From Novosphingobium sp. 18050 (GTDB lineage Bacteria > Pseudomonadota > Alphaproteobacteria > Sphingomonadales > Sphingomonadaceae), in contig NZ_CACSJO010000016.1 of the NCBI RefSeq assembly GCF_902706195.1, positions 1 to 64,000 on the forward strand: DNA of 64,000 nt, given 5' to 3'. Under the pieces are notes generated by a model. That model was not told where the DNA came from, searched no databases, and saw only the letters and a list, made by a program, of their open reading frames with translations. Below, piece by piece: positions 28,462 to 36,967 of the stretch (position 1 is the first letter of the stretch; each line of letters opens with the position of its first letter). The position numbers were made by a program, and so were the translations under genes.

Positions 28462-28986
28462 TTAGAAAGAGATGTCGATAGTGACGCCTTTAGAGAAATC
28501 TCCCGCGCATTTGCGCACCGTTTCGTAAAAACCGGTCAGCGCCGGGGTGGGCTGGTAGAGTTCCAGCATATGGCCATAAGCGGCGCGCGCATCCACGAAG
28601 ACATAGCGAAACCCGTCGGTCATCTCGGCATCGAGCGCGACCTGGTGTCCCTGCGCCGCGAACCCGGCGACTGCTTCGTCGAGATCGTCGACGAAAAGCG
28701 CGACGTGGTGCAGCCCCTGCCCGCCGGAACCTTCGGGGTAGAGGTCATGGAAGGCGGAAGGCCCCGGATTGTTCTGCTGGCAGAACTCGATCATCACCTC
28801 GCCCCACTGGCCGTAGGCGCTCGAATGGTCGAGTTCACGCGGGGTGCCGCGATGAAGCGCGCGGGTCAGGGCGATATGTTCTGCGACGTAATAGGGGCCA
28901 GACCCGAAGGTGGCCGAATGGGCCTGTGCGGCAGCGCGCACGTCAGGCACGAAATAGGCGATCTGGCGGATCGGCAATGGCGCCAT
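28462..28986 (-). CDS. VOC-family (glyoxalase/dioxygenase fold) protein
   Basis: 174 residues. Start segment PLPIRQIAYFVPDVRAAAQA and second-half GLHHVALFVDDLDEAVAGFA followed by YGHMLELYQPT show two beta-alpha-beta-beta-beta modules of the vicinal oxygen chelate fold, with His, Glu metal-ligand candidates (IAY.., HHVALFV, MLELY). Substrate unknown; could be a lyase, dioxygenase or isomerase. GAGGAG precedes the start. Confidence 0.75.
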   Translation of the reverse strand: MAPLPIRQIAYFVPDVRAAAQAHSATFGSGPYYVAEHIALTRALHRGTPRELDHSSAYGQWGEVMIEFCQQNNPGPSAFHDLYPEGSGGQGLHHVALFVDDLDEAVAGFAAQGHQVALDAEMTDGFRYVFVDARAAYGHMLELYQPTPALTGFYETVRKCAGDFSKGVTIDISF

Positions 28987-29030
28987 GGCTCTCTCCTCTT
29001 GTCGTTATCGCCGGGAGAGTGGCGTGGCGA

Positions 29031-29840
29031 TCAGCCGAAAGGAACTATCCTATTGGCTGCGTCGTGACCGATATCAGCCTCGCCAAGGAACGCGATAGAG
29101 TGCCGCTCGCACCAGTGGCGGGCGATGCCTTGCGCATCGGTGCCGAAGGGGCGGTCGTTCTCGGGCACGTCGCTGATGCGGCCGAGGCGCAGGCCCGCGA
29201 TGCCGCCGAGATGCGCGGTGGCGTGGAAGAACAGGCGGTCTATCGCGTAAAGGTATTCGGACACTTCCTCGACCATGATGACATGCCCCGCGAGGCCAGG
29301 CATCAGGCGGGTGCCGCTCATCATCGCCAGCGTCATCAGGTTGAAGGCGACGACGGGATGGCGTTCATTCGCCAGCGAAGGTTCGAGACCATCACGCGCA
29401 CCGCTGAGGAAGCCAAGCGCGCGGCGCACCGCATCCTCGCCGCCCGGACGGCGGATGTCGGCCAGCATCGGCGCGTGAACGGGCCTGCCGATTTTCGCGC
29501 GGTAGAGGCCGCCCAGCAGATAGCCCCCGTCCGAATAGCCGAGATAGGCCTTGTCTTCCGCCGCATGGTTGAGGCTCGCCAGCACGTCTTCCGCAATCCG
29601 GCAGGCGCCATAGCCCCCGCGGGCCAACCACACCGCGTCGAAAGACGGGTCGTTCGCGCATTCCACGAAGGCTGCCTTGCGCACATCGTCGGAGCCGGCA
29701 AAATGGCCGTCCACCGCAAAGCACTGTTCATGGATCACCAGTTCGAGGTCGGGAAACTCGGCGGCCGCCAGCGCCTGGACGGCGCGGGCATCCTCAAGGG
29801 TGATAGGAGTGGACGGAGCACAGACGGCGATACGGGTCAT
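29031..29840 (-). CDS. LD-carboxypeptidase (peptidase S66)
   Basis: 269-residue cytoplasmic enzyme that removes the terminal D-alanine from recycled murein tetrapeptides. Motifs: WLARGGYGACRIAEDVL, nucleophile Ser103 in YLGYSDGGYLLGG, PVHAPML, and the Glu-containing HVIMVEEVSEYLYAIDRLFF, with a later His in the C-terminal part. Divergent from the Mur ligase gene that would use its product, so the two may serve one recycling route. The intergenic space holds a palindromic repeat pair. Confidence 0.85.
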   Translation of the reverse strand: MTRIAVCAPSTPITLEDARAVQALAAAEFPDLELVIHEQCFAVDGHFAGSDDVRKAAFVECANDPSFDAVWLARGGYGACRIAEDVLASLNHAAEDKAYLGYSDGGYLLGGLYRAKIGRPVHAPMLADIRRPGGEDAVRRALGFLSGARDGLEPSLANERHPVVAFNLMTLAMMSGTRLMPGLAGHVIMVEEVSEYLYAIDRLFFHATAHLGGIAGLRLGRISDVPENDRPFGTDAQGIARHWCERHSIAFLGEADIGHDAANRIVPFG

Positions 29841-29859
29841 TCCGCCATGCTACCCCTCC

Positions 29860-29940
29860 CCGTCATCGCCGCGAAGGCGGGCATCACGCTTTTTCCACCG
29901 GCGCAGTGAAACGGGGGCACTGCCTTTGCGGGGATGACGG
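29860..29940. repeat. Inverted pair of REP-like elements
   Basis: A 21-base unit at 29860-29880 (begins CCGTCATCGCCGCGAAGG) is repeated in inverted orientation at 29920-29940 (ends GCGGGGATGACGG) with about 17 of 21 matches. It sits between the divergent LD-carboxypeptidase and Mur ligase genes. Typical of BIME-type dispersed repeats; function unknown. Confidence 0.6.
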
Positions 29941-29976
29941 TTGTGTTTGGGCTTCACGCGAAATACTCAAGCCCCC

Positions 29977-31389
29977 ATGACCGACGCTACTGCTCTTACC
30001 GCCCATCCCTGGTTCTTCTGCGGAATCGGCGGCTCGGGCATGTTGCCGCTTGCGCTGATCCTCAAGGGACACGGTGCGCAGATCGCCGGTTCGGATCGCA
30101 GCCGTGACCAGGGTCGCAGCCCGGAAAAGTTCGGCTGGCTCGAATCGCTGGGCTTCGCCCTGCACCCGCAGGACGGTAGCGGCATCACTTCCGCCGAGCA
30201 GACGCTGGTGGCCTCAGCCGCCGTCGAGGACACCGTGCCCGAAGTCGTGCGCGCGGCCGCACTCGGCTGCCCGCGCATGAGCCGTGCGCAGCTACTGGCC
30301 ACGCTGTTCAACGCCGCCCCCTTTGGCGTCGCCATTGGCGGCACCAGCGGCAAGTCGACCGTCACCGGGATGACCGGCTGGATCATGACCGATGCAGGCA
30401 CCGACCCCACTATCATGAACGGCGCGGTGATGAAGAACTTCGCTTCGCCGGATGCGCCTTTCGCCAGCGCACGCGTTGGACAGGGCGATGCCTTCGTCTC
30501 GGAAGTGGATGAGAGCGACGGGTCGATCGCACTCTATCGCCCGAAGGTGGCGGTGCTGGGCAATGTCAGCCTCGACCACAAAAGCCTTGAGGAACTGCGC
30601 GAACTCTTCGGCGATTTCCTTGCCCACGCCGAAGTCGCCGCAATCAACCTCGACGATGCGGAAACCGCTGCACTGGCGCCGCGTGCCAAAGCGCTGGTAA
30701 CCTTCGGCGTCACCTCGCCTGAAGCGCAGATCGGCGCCGTCGATATCGTCGAAGGTCCCATCACTCTTACTGCCACCGTACTTGACCGGCGGGACGGCAC
30801 TTCACATGCCCTCGCGCTGAAAGTGCCGGGGCGTCACAACCTCTACAATGCGCTTGCCGCCATCGCCGCCGCCAATGCCGCCGGGGTTTCGGTCGCCGAT
30901 GCCGTCACGGCGCTCGCCTCGTTCGTGGGCCTCGCGCGGAGGTTCGACGTAGTCGGTACTTCGCCCGGCGGCGTGACCGTAATCGACGACTTCGGCCATA
31001 ACCCCGACAAGGTCTCGGCAACGCTCGCCACCCTGAAGGCGCATCCCGGCCGCGTCATCGCCTTCTTCCAGCCGCACGGCTACGGCCCCTTGCGCCAGAT
31101 GGGCGCGGAATTGGCCGAAGTTTTCGCCGGTAAGCTGGACGCCGACGATCTCACCGTGCTGTGCGATCCGGTCTACTTTGGCGGCACCGTCGACCGCAGC
31201 GAGGGCAGCGAGAGGATCGTGCGCCTGATCGGGGAACATGGCGGCAAGGCCGAATACATCCCCGCTCGTGCCGATTGCGGGACAAGGATCGCGCAGATCG
31301 CTCGCCCCGGAGACCGCGTGGTCATCATGGGGGCCCGCGACGATACGCTGACGGTTTTCGCTCAGGATCTGCTCGCCGCGCTGGGATGA
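29977..31389 (+). CDS. mpl: Mur ligase family protein, probably murein peptide ligase (Mpl)
   Basis: 470-residue ATP-dependent ligase. N-terminal FCGIGGSGMLPLALILKGHG (UDP-binding), P-loop IGGTSGKSTVTGM, FVSEVDESDGSI, LGNVSLDHKS, PGRHNLYNALAAIAAA, and VIDDFGHNPDKVSATL. Mpl joins recycled L-Ala-gamma-D-Glu-mDAP tripeptide to UDP-MurNAc. The P-loop has Ser-Gly-Lys-Ser where Mpl/MurC usually have His-Gly-Lys-Thr, so a divergent MurC-like ligase is possible. The divergent LD-carboxypeptidase supports the recycling role. Start ATG 29977 (MTDATALTAHPWFFCG). Confidence 0.78.
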   Translation: MTDATALTAHPWFFCGIGGSGMLPLALILKGHGAQIAGSDRSRDQGRSPEKFGWLESLGFALHPQDGSGITSAEQTLVASAAVEDTVPEVVRAAALGCPRMSRAQLLATLFNAAPFGVAIGGTSGKSTVTGMTGWIMTDAGTDPTIMNGAVMKNFASPDAPFASARVGQGDAFVSEVDESDGSIALYRPKVAVLGNVSLDHKSLEELRELFGDFLAHAEVAAINLDDAETAALAPRAKALVTFGVTSPEAQIGAVDIVEGPITLTATVLDRRDGTSHALALKVPGRHNLYNALAAIAAANAAGVSVADAVTALASFVGLARRFDVVGTSPGGVTVIDDFGHNPDKVSATLATLKAHPGRVIAFFQPHGYGPLRQMGAELAEVFAGKLDADDLTVLCDPVYFGGTVDRSEGSERIVRLIGEHGGKAEYIPARADCGTRIAQIARPGDRVVIMGARDDTLTVFAQDLLAALG

Positions 31390-31398
31390 GCGTACAAG

Positions 31399-31427
31399 CG
31401 TCGTCCCGAACGTGATCCGGGACGACG
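31399..31427. terminator. Hairpin between convergent mpl and DUF808 genes
   Basis: CGTCGTCCCG (31399-31408) and CGGGACGACG (31418-31427) pair perfectly around a 9-base loop, 9 bp after the mpl stop and 9 bp before the DUF808 stop. No T-run. The unit also resembles a dispersed palindromic element. Confidence 0.5.
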
Positions 31428-31435
31428 GATAGTAT

Positions 31436-32380
31436 TCAGTGCGCTTTGCCCCGTGCTTTGGCGACGAGGTGGACCACCACCGCCACTACCGCGCCCAGCA
31501 CCAGGCCCACGATCGCCGAAGCCACCGCATAGCCTAGCCAGCCCGCCACCGGACCAAGCGGCCCGGTCGCTTCGGCCAGCGTATGCTGGATACCATGGGC
31601 AAAGTGCGCAGGCGCAGGAACGCCCAGTTCCTCGAGGCCATGCAGGATGATGCCGCCGCCCACCCAGAGCATCGCCAGCGTACCCACGCTGCCAAGCACC
31701 TTGAGCACCACCGGCATTGCCCGCAGCAGGAACCGCCCGATCGCCTGAGCGGTGGAGGAAGCCTTCTTCGTCAGGTGCAGGCCAACGTCGTCCATCTTCA
31801 CGATCAGCGCCACCGCGCCGTAAACCGCGACAGTGATGACCACGCCCACCAGCGCCAGCGTCACCGCACGAGCAAAAATCGTCTCGTCGGCGACTTCGTT
31901 CAGTGCAATCGCCATGATTTCGGCCGACAGGATCAGGTCGGTACGCACTGCGCCTGAAATGCGGGTCTTCTCGAAAGTCGCCACGTCACCGATCGGATCA
32001 TCCAGCGTCTCGCCGTGCTTCTCGCCGCCCAGCTTCTCGATCACTTTCTCCGCGCCTTCGAAAGCGAGGTAGAGACCTCCCATCATCAGGATCGGCGTAA
32101 TCGCCTGCGGCAGGAAGGCACTAAGCAGCAGCGCGATTGGCAGGAGGATCACCAACTTGTTGAACAGCGAACCCTTGGTGATCTTCCAGATGATCGGCAG
32201 TTCGCGGTCCGGCGTGAAGCCGGTGACGTAGCCAGGCGTCACCGCCGCGTCGTCGATCACCACGCCCGCTGCCTTGGTGCCCGCCTTGGCCACCCCTGCC
32301 CCGACATCGTCGAGCGAGGCGGCGGCAGCTTTGGCGATGACCGAAATGTCGTCGAGAAGTGCGACAAGGCCGGATGGCAT
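31436..32380 (-). CDS. DUF808 (YedI-like) inner membrane protein
   Basis: 314 residues, starting MPSGLVALLDDISVIAKAAA and containing TPGYVTGFTPDRELPIIWKI, both typical of DUF808/YedI. About six membrane helices (LVILLPIALLLSAFLPQAIT, GVVITVAVYGAVALIV, VLKVLGSVGTLAMLWVGGGI, AVASAIVGLVLGAVVAVVVH). Function unknown. AAAGGA precedes the start. Divergent from flagellin across about 180 bp. Confidence 0.85.
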   Translation of the reverse strand: MPSGLVALLDDISVIAKAAAASLDDVGAGVAKAGTKAAGVVIDDAAVTPGYVTGFTPDRELPIIWKITKGSLFNKLVILLPIALLLSAFLPQAITPILMMGGLYLAFEGAEKVIEKLGGEKHGETLDDPIGDVATFEKTRISGAVRTDLILSAEIMAIALNEVADETIFARAVTLALVGVVITVAVYGAVALIVKMDDVGLHLTKKASSTAQAIGRFLLRAMPVVLKVLGSVGTLAMLWVGGGIILHGLEELGVPAPAHFAHGIQHTLAEATGPLGPVAGWLGYAVASAIVGLVLGAVVAVVVHLVAKARGKAH

Positions 32381-32557
32381 CTAAAATCCTTTGGTTGCAG
32401 GTGCTAAGTCGGAGCGAGCATTGCGGGGGAAAGTTCCGGCGATCAAGCAAAAGCTCCGAAAGCCTTAAATCGTCCCTGCACCCGCCGTTCTCCTTCACAT
32501 ACGAAGAAGGCGCCAGGATCGGAGTCTTCATTTATAAGGCTTTACCGGGGAAACATC

Positions 32558-33382
32558 ATGTCTGTCATCAATACGAACATCAGCGCCATCCGCGCGTCCA
32601 ACGCTTCGAACTCCGCCAACAAGATGCTCGGCACCGCGATGGAACGCCTGTCGACCGGCAAGCGCATCAACTCGGCCAAGGACGACGCCGCCGGCCTCGC
32701 TATCTCGACTTCGATGACCTCGCAGATCCGCGGCATGAGCCAGGGCATCCGCAATGCCAACGACGGCATCTCGCTGGCGCAGACCGCCGAAGGCACGCTG
32801 TCGGAAGTCAGCAACATGCTCCAGCGCGTGCGTGAACTGGCGATCCAGTCAGCCTCGGGCACCTACCAGTCGTCCGACCGCGCGGCGATGCAGCAGGAAG
32901 TCACGGCACTGACCTCGCAGATCAGCGACTCGTTCACGCAGGTGAAGTTCAACGGCAACACGCTGATCTCGACGACCTTTGGCACCGACCTGACCTTCGA
33001 CATCCAGACCGGCTCGAACTCGGGCGAGAAGGTCACGCTGACCGCCAAGGCCATCGACGGCACCAACCTCGTCGCTTCGGCTCTGGACGTGACCGATGCC
33101 ACCAAGGCGGCCGCCACGCTGACGAACGTGGACAATGCGCTCAAGGACGTGAACTCGACCCGCGCTTCGCTGGGTGCCGGCCAGAACCGCCTGGAATCGG
33201 CGATCAACAACCTCACCAACACCGTCACCAACCTGTCCGACGCCAAGAGCCGCATCGAAGACGCCGACTACTCGGCCGAAACGACCGCGATGGCCAAGGC
33301 CCAGATCCTGAGCCAGGCATCGACCGCAATGCTCGCCCAGGCCAACCAGAGCCAGCAGAACGTCCTGTCGCTGCTGCGCTAA
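32558..33382 (+). CDS. fliC: Flagellin
   Basis: 274-residue flagellar filament subunit. N-terminal [20 protein letters not shown] and [21 protein letters not shown]-terminal [20 protein letters not shown] then [16 protein letters not shown], all classic D0/D1 sequence; the variable centre is short. GGGGA precedes ATG 32558. No other flagellar gene is in the window. A strong hairpin follows the stop. Confidence 0.97.
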   Translation: MSVINTNISAIRASNASNSANKMLGTAMERLSTGKRINSAKDDAAGLAISTSMTSQIRGMSQGIRNANDGISLAQTAEGTLSEVSNMLQRVRELAIQSASGTYQSSDRAAMQQEVTALTSQISDSFTQVKFNGNTLISTTFGTDLTFDIQTGSNSGEKVTLTAKAIDGTNLVASALDVTDATKAAATLTNVDNALKDVNSTRASLGAGQNRLESAINNLTNTVTNLSDAKSRIEDADYSAETTAMAKAQILSQASTAMLAQANQSQQNVLSLLR

Positions 33383-33456
33383 GCGCAGAACGACGCCGAC
33401 ACCGGCATGCCGAAACGCGGCGTGCCGACTCGGCTCCCGTCCCCCGGAGAGCCCAT

Positions 33457-33492
33457 CCCGGCGGTCTGTTCTCAGACCGCCGGGCGTTTCGG
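33457..33492 (+). terminator. Terminator of flagellin gene
   Basis: CCCGGCGGTCTG (33457-33468) and CAGACCGCCGGG (33473-33484) form a perfect 12-bp stem with a TTCT loop, about 75 bp after the flagellin stop, followed by a short T-rich stretch. Confidence 0.7.
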
Positions 33493-33576
33493 TTGGTTCA
33501 GGGCACATTGCCCTCTTCGCCCTCGCGCAGCGCTGGAGAGGACCTGGATGTTAAAGGCTTGCGCCGCCCTTCATAA

Positions 33577-33591
33577 GAACATATGATGAAC
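33577..33591. promoter_or_regulatory. Alphaproteobacterial LexA (SOS) box
   Basis: GAAC-ATATGAT-GAAC, an exact match to the alphaproteobacterial LexA site GTTC-N7-GTTC read on the other strand. Its right edge is 2 bp from the ATG of the radical SAM gene, so bound LexA would cover the promoter/start region. The downstream products are DNA-repair families, which supports a real site. Confidence 0.85.
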
Positions 33592-33593
33592 AA

Positions 33594-34838
33594 ATGTCCC
33601 GCCCATCTGTCATGGAGCGGCTCGCGATTCTCGCAGATGCCGCCAAGTACGACGCTTCATGCGCCTCGTCCGGCACTACGAAGCGCGACAGCCGCGACGG
33701 CAAGGGACTGGGTTCGACGACCGAAGGCATGGGCATCTGCCATGCCTATGCCCCGGACGGCCGCTGCATCTCGCTGCTCAAGCTGCTGCTGACCAATCAC
33801 TGCGTGTTCGACTGCCATTATTGCATCAACCGCAAAAGCTCGAACGTGCGCCGCGCTCGTTTTACGCCGCAGGAAGTGGTGGACCTCACCCTCTCGTTCT
33901 ACCGGCGCAATTATATCGAAGGGTTGTTCCTGTCTTCGGGCATCATCAAATCGTCCAGCCATACGATGGAACAGCTCATAGAAGTCGCCCGTATCCTGCG
34001 GGAAGAACACGATTTTCGCGGCTACATCCATCTCAAGACCATACCCGAGGCCGACCCCGAACTGGTCGTGCAGGCAGGGCTGTGGGCTGACCGCGTCTCG
34101 ATCAATGTCGAACTGCCCACCGACGCAGGCCTCGCCCGCCTCGCTCCCGACAAGAGCAGCACCACAATCGAAGGCGCGATGGCCAACCTGTCCACTGCGA
34201 TCGATGAAGCCCGCGATTCGCAAAAGCGTTTCACCAAGGCGCCCCGCTTTGCGCCTGCGGGCCAGTCCACGCAGATGATCGTCGGCGCCGACGGTGCAAG
34301 CGATGCGCAGATCGTCGGCAAGGCCAGCACGCTCTACGACAGGTTTGCCCTGCGCCGCGTTTACTACTCCGCCTTCAGCCCGATCCCCGAGGCAAGCGCC
34401 GTGCTGCCGCTCAAGCGCCCGCCGTTGATGCGCGAACACCGCCTCTACCAATCCGACTGGTTGATGCGCTTCTACGGTTTCGCCCCACAGGAAGTGCAGG
34501 CGGCGGCGGATGCAGACGGGATGTTACCTCTCGATATCGATCCCAAGCTGGCATGGGCGCTGAAATTCCGTGAGAGCTTCCCGGTCGACATCAACCGGGC
34601 TCCGCGCGAAGCGCTGCTGCGCGTTCCCGGGCTGGGGACCAAGGCGATAGACGCCCTCCTCGCCGCGCGCCGCCACCGCACGATCCGGCTGGAGGACGTG
34701 GCGCGCCTGACCGTCTCGGTGAAGAAGCTGCGGCCCTTCATCGTCACTGCCGACTGGCGCCCCACCCTGCTCACCGACCGCGCCGACCTGCGCGCGCAGC
34801 TAGCGCCAAAGGCGGAACAGATGGAACTGTTCGGATGA
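33594..34838 (+). CDS. Radical SAM protein of the DNA modification/repair (UdgX-associated) family
   Basis: 414 residues. The [4Fe-4S]-SAM motif is CVFDCHYC (CxxxCxxC) near residue 70, preceded by GMGICHAYAPDGRCISLLKL then LLTNHC. Other segments: LFLSSGIIKSSSHTMEQLIE and YIHLKTIPEADPELV; the C-terminus carries a helix-hairpin-helix (FPVDINRAPREALLRVPGLG) suited to DNA binding. This family is known as a putative DNA modification/repair radical SAM protein found beside UdgX-type genes; its reaction is unknown. It overlaps the next gene by 4 bp (ATGA) and lies behind a LexA box. Confidence 0.9.
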   Translation: MSRPSVMERLAILADAAKYDASCASSGTTKRDSRDGKGLGSTTEGMGICHAYAPDGRCISLLKLLLTNHCVFDCHYCINRKSSNVRRARFTPQEVVDLTLSFYRRNYIEGLFLSSGIIKSSSHTMEQLIEVARILREEHDFRGYIHLKTIPEADPELVVQAGLWADRVSINVELPTDAGLARLAPDKSSTTIEGAMANLSTAIDEARDSQKRFTKAPRFAPAGQSTQMIVGADGASDAQIVGKASTLYDRFALRRVYYSAFSPIPEASAVLPLKRPPLMREHRLYQSDWLMRFYGFAPQEVQAAADADGMLPLDIDPKLAWALKFRESFPVDINRAPREALLRVPGLGTKAIDALLAARRHRTIRLEDVARLTVSVKKLRPFIVTADWRPTLLTDRADLRAQLAPKAEQMELFG

Positions 34839-36244
34839 TCGCGGCGGACCTTGCGGAACCCGACGACTTCGAGGCGTGGCGCACCCAGGCCCGGCAGTTG
34901 ATCGCCAGCGGGACACCGCCCGAAACGGTCGCATGGAGCGATGGCGGCGGAACAGCCGATCTTTTCGCGCTTCCCGCTCCGCCGCCAGCCGCTCCCGCCA
35001 CGCCGCGCGAAGTACGCGCCAGCCGCGCGTTCATGGACCTTGCCCAAAGCGCAGTCCTGCACTCTGCGCCCGAGCGGCTCGATCTGCTCTACCGCGTGCT
35101 CTGGCGCATGCAGGACCGCCCCCGCCTGCTTGACGATGCCGCTGACCCTGACGTGGGCGCGCTGCGGCGCATGGCGATGCAGGTACGGCGCGACATTCAC
35201 AAGATGCACGCCTTCGTTCGCTTCCGTTCGGTGGCGGACGAGGACGGCGTCGAATGTTACGTGGCCTGGTTCGAACCCGACCACCATATCGAGCGCGCCA
35301 CCGCAGACTTCTTCGTCAACCGCTTTGCCAGCCAGCGCTGGTCGATCCTGACCCCGCGCCTCTCGCTACACTGGGACGGCATGGTGCTGCTGGAAGGTCC
35401 GCCCGGCTCGCGCGAAGACGCTCCCGGCGAGGATGCCGTCGAGGAATTGTGGGTCGGCTACTACCGCTCGATCTTCAACCCGGCGCGGCTGAAGGTGGGC
35501 ATGATGGTCAAGGAAATGCCGCGCCGATACTGGAAGAACCTGCCCGAAGCGCGCGAGATTGCCGATCTCATCGCCGGCGCCCACAAGCGCGAAGCGGCGA
35601 TGATCGCTACCGGCGCCAGTCTGTTCGAGGATGCCGCGCCCGCCAGCCTGGAGGCGATTGCCGAAGGCATCGCGCAGTGCCGCCGCTGCGCTATCGGCTG
35701 CAACGGCACCCGCGCAGTGATGGGCGAAGGCGCGGGCAATGCGCGGCTCATGATCGTGGGCGAACAGCCCGGTGATAACGAGGAACTCGAAAACCGACCC
35801 TTCGTGGGTCCGGCCGGACAGCTCCTAGACCGTGCATTGGGCGAGGCAGGCATCGACCGCTCGGCCGCTTACGTCACGAATGCGGTCAAGCACTTCAAGT
35901 TCGCGCCGCGCGGCAAAATCCGCCTGCACCAGAACCCCACTGCCGGCGAAATCGACATCTGCCGCTGGTGGCTCGACGGCGAGCGCGCGCTAGTGAAGCC
36001 GAAAGTTATCCTCGCACTGGGCGCCAGCGCCGCGCGCGGGCTGATTGGCCGCACGCCTTCCATCGGCCGCGAACGCGGGCAGGCACTCGTACAGGGTGAC
36101 GGCACGGTAATCTGGCTGACCGCCCACCCCAGCTACCTCCTGCGCCTCGACGGCGAAGCTCGGGAGCGCGAACATGCAAGGTTTGCTCAGGATCTGGCGG
36201 GATTGGCCAGAGTCCTGGGCGGGGCTCCAACCGGCTCCACCTGA
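34835..36244 (+). CDS. DUF4130-UdgX fusion, uracil-DNA binding protein
   Basis: 469 residues in two parts. Residues about 60-250 are the DUF4130 domain (RAFMDLAQSAVLHSAPERLD, YYRSIFNPARLKVGMMVKEM, PRRYWKNLPEA). Residues about 270-465 are UdgX: GEQPG (309-313), FVGPAGQLLDRAL, NAVKHFKFAPRGKIRLHQNP with His365 at the place of the His that forms a covalent bond to DNA in UdgX, and HPSY (431-434). The arginine-rich KRRIH element reads GKIRLH here. Expected to bind uracil in DNA tightly. Translationally coupled to the radical SAM gene. Confidence 0.9.
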   Translation: MIAADLAEPDDFEAWRTQARQLIASGTPPETVAWSDGGGTADLFALPAPPPAAPATPREVRASRAFMDLAQSAVLHSAPERLDLLYRVLWRMQDRPRLLDDAADPDVGALRRMAMQVRRDIHKMHAFVRFRSVADEDGVECYVAWFEPDHHIERATADFFVNRFASQRWSILTPRLSLHWDGMVLLEGPPGSREDAPGEDAVEELWVGYYRSIFNPARLKVGMMVKEMPRRYWKNLPEAREIADLIAGAHKREAAMIATGASLFEDAAPASLEAIAEGIAQCRRCAIGCNGTRAVMGEGAGNARLMIVGEQPGDNEELENRPFVGPAGQLLDRALGEAGIDRSAAYVTNAVKHFKFAPRGKIRLHQNPTAGEIDICRWWLDGERALVKPKVILALGASAARGLIGRTPSIGRERGQALVQGDGTVIWLTAHPSYLLRLDGEAREREHARFAQDLAGLARVLGGAPTGST

Positions 36245-36365
36245 GCCTAGCGAAGCCCCACCAACCCACTGCCGTCACCGCAATCGCGCGCTTGGTGATC
36301 GAGTACTTCCCCGCAAGGCTGCGAACGTCTATCTGCGCTGGCGACTACAGCAATCCAAGCAGCCA

Positions 36366-36887
36366 GTGACAGCAGAACCCTCCAGCGCCGGGCTTGAAGC
36401 GGCTTTTCTCGAAAACCGGGAGAAGCTGGTCCGATTCCTGCGCGCTCGCGGCGCGGGCGAGGCGGCGGAGGATCTGGTGCAGGAAGTCTGGCTCAAGATC
36501 GCCGCAAGCAGCCCCGGCCCGGTCGCCTCGCCGCTGTCCTACCTGTTCCGCACCGCCAACCTTTTGATGATCGACCGCTTCCGCTCGCAAAGGCAGGCCG
36601 GCGTGCGCGACCGCGACTGGACCGACCTCAATGCCGGTGACCCTCCGGGCGTTTCTGCCGAACCCTCGGCCGAGCGGCATATCGCCGCCGCACAGGAGGC
36701 GGCGAGCGTACTGGCACTCCTCGACGGATTGGGTCCCCGCATCGCCGCGATCTTCCGCCGCCACCGCATCGACGGAGCGCCGCAAAGGACCATCGCGGCG
36801 GAAATGAACCTGAGCCTGAGTACGGTGGAAAGCGACCTTCGCGTCGCCTACCGGGCGCTGGCCGAATGGAAGGAACGCGCCCCATGA
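36366..36887 (+). CDS. ECF RNA polymerase sigma factor (FecI-like)
   Basis: 173 residues from GTG 36366. Region 2 is LVRFLRARGAGEAAEDLVQE then VWLKIA and SPLSYLFRTANLLMIDRFRS; region 4 is RIAAIFRRHRIDGAPQRTIA then AEMNLSLSTVESDLRVAYRAL. The frame is open to ATG 36174 but that part overlaps the UdgX gene and is not sigma-like. First gene of a FecI-FecR-receptor set. No strong ribosome-binding site is seen, so the start is approximate. Confidence 0.85.
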   Translation: MTAEPSSAGLEAAFLENREKLVRFLRARGAGEAAEDLVQEVWLKIAASSPGPVASPLSYLFRTANLLMIDRFRSQRQAGVRDRDWTDLNAGDPPGVSAEPSAERHIAAAQEAASVLALLDGLGPRIAAIFRRHRIDGAPQRTIAAEMNLSLSTVESDLRVAYRALAEWKERAP

Positions 36888-36967
36888 AGCCGCTGGCCGA
36901 ATGGATATCAAGGCCGCAGCCGATCGTCTCCGTCTTCGCCGCAGAAGGAGCGCGTAATGGCGAGTGA
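36884..36967 (+). CDS. Possible 27-residue coupling ORF between sigma and anti-sigma genes
   Basis: ATG 36884 overlaps the sigma-factor stop (ATGA) and the frame ends in TGA at 36965-36967, 8 bp inside fecR. It begins MKPLAEWISRPQP and repeats the coding sequence CGCTGGCCGAATGGA found at 36856-36870 just upstream (second copy 36891-36905). It may couple translation of the two genes or be a duplication by-product. Product doubtful. Confidence 0.3.
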   Translation: MKPLAEWISRPQPIVSVFAAEGARNGE

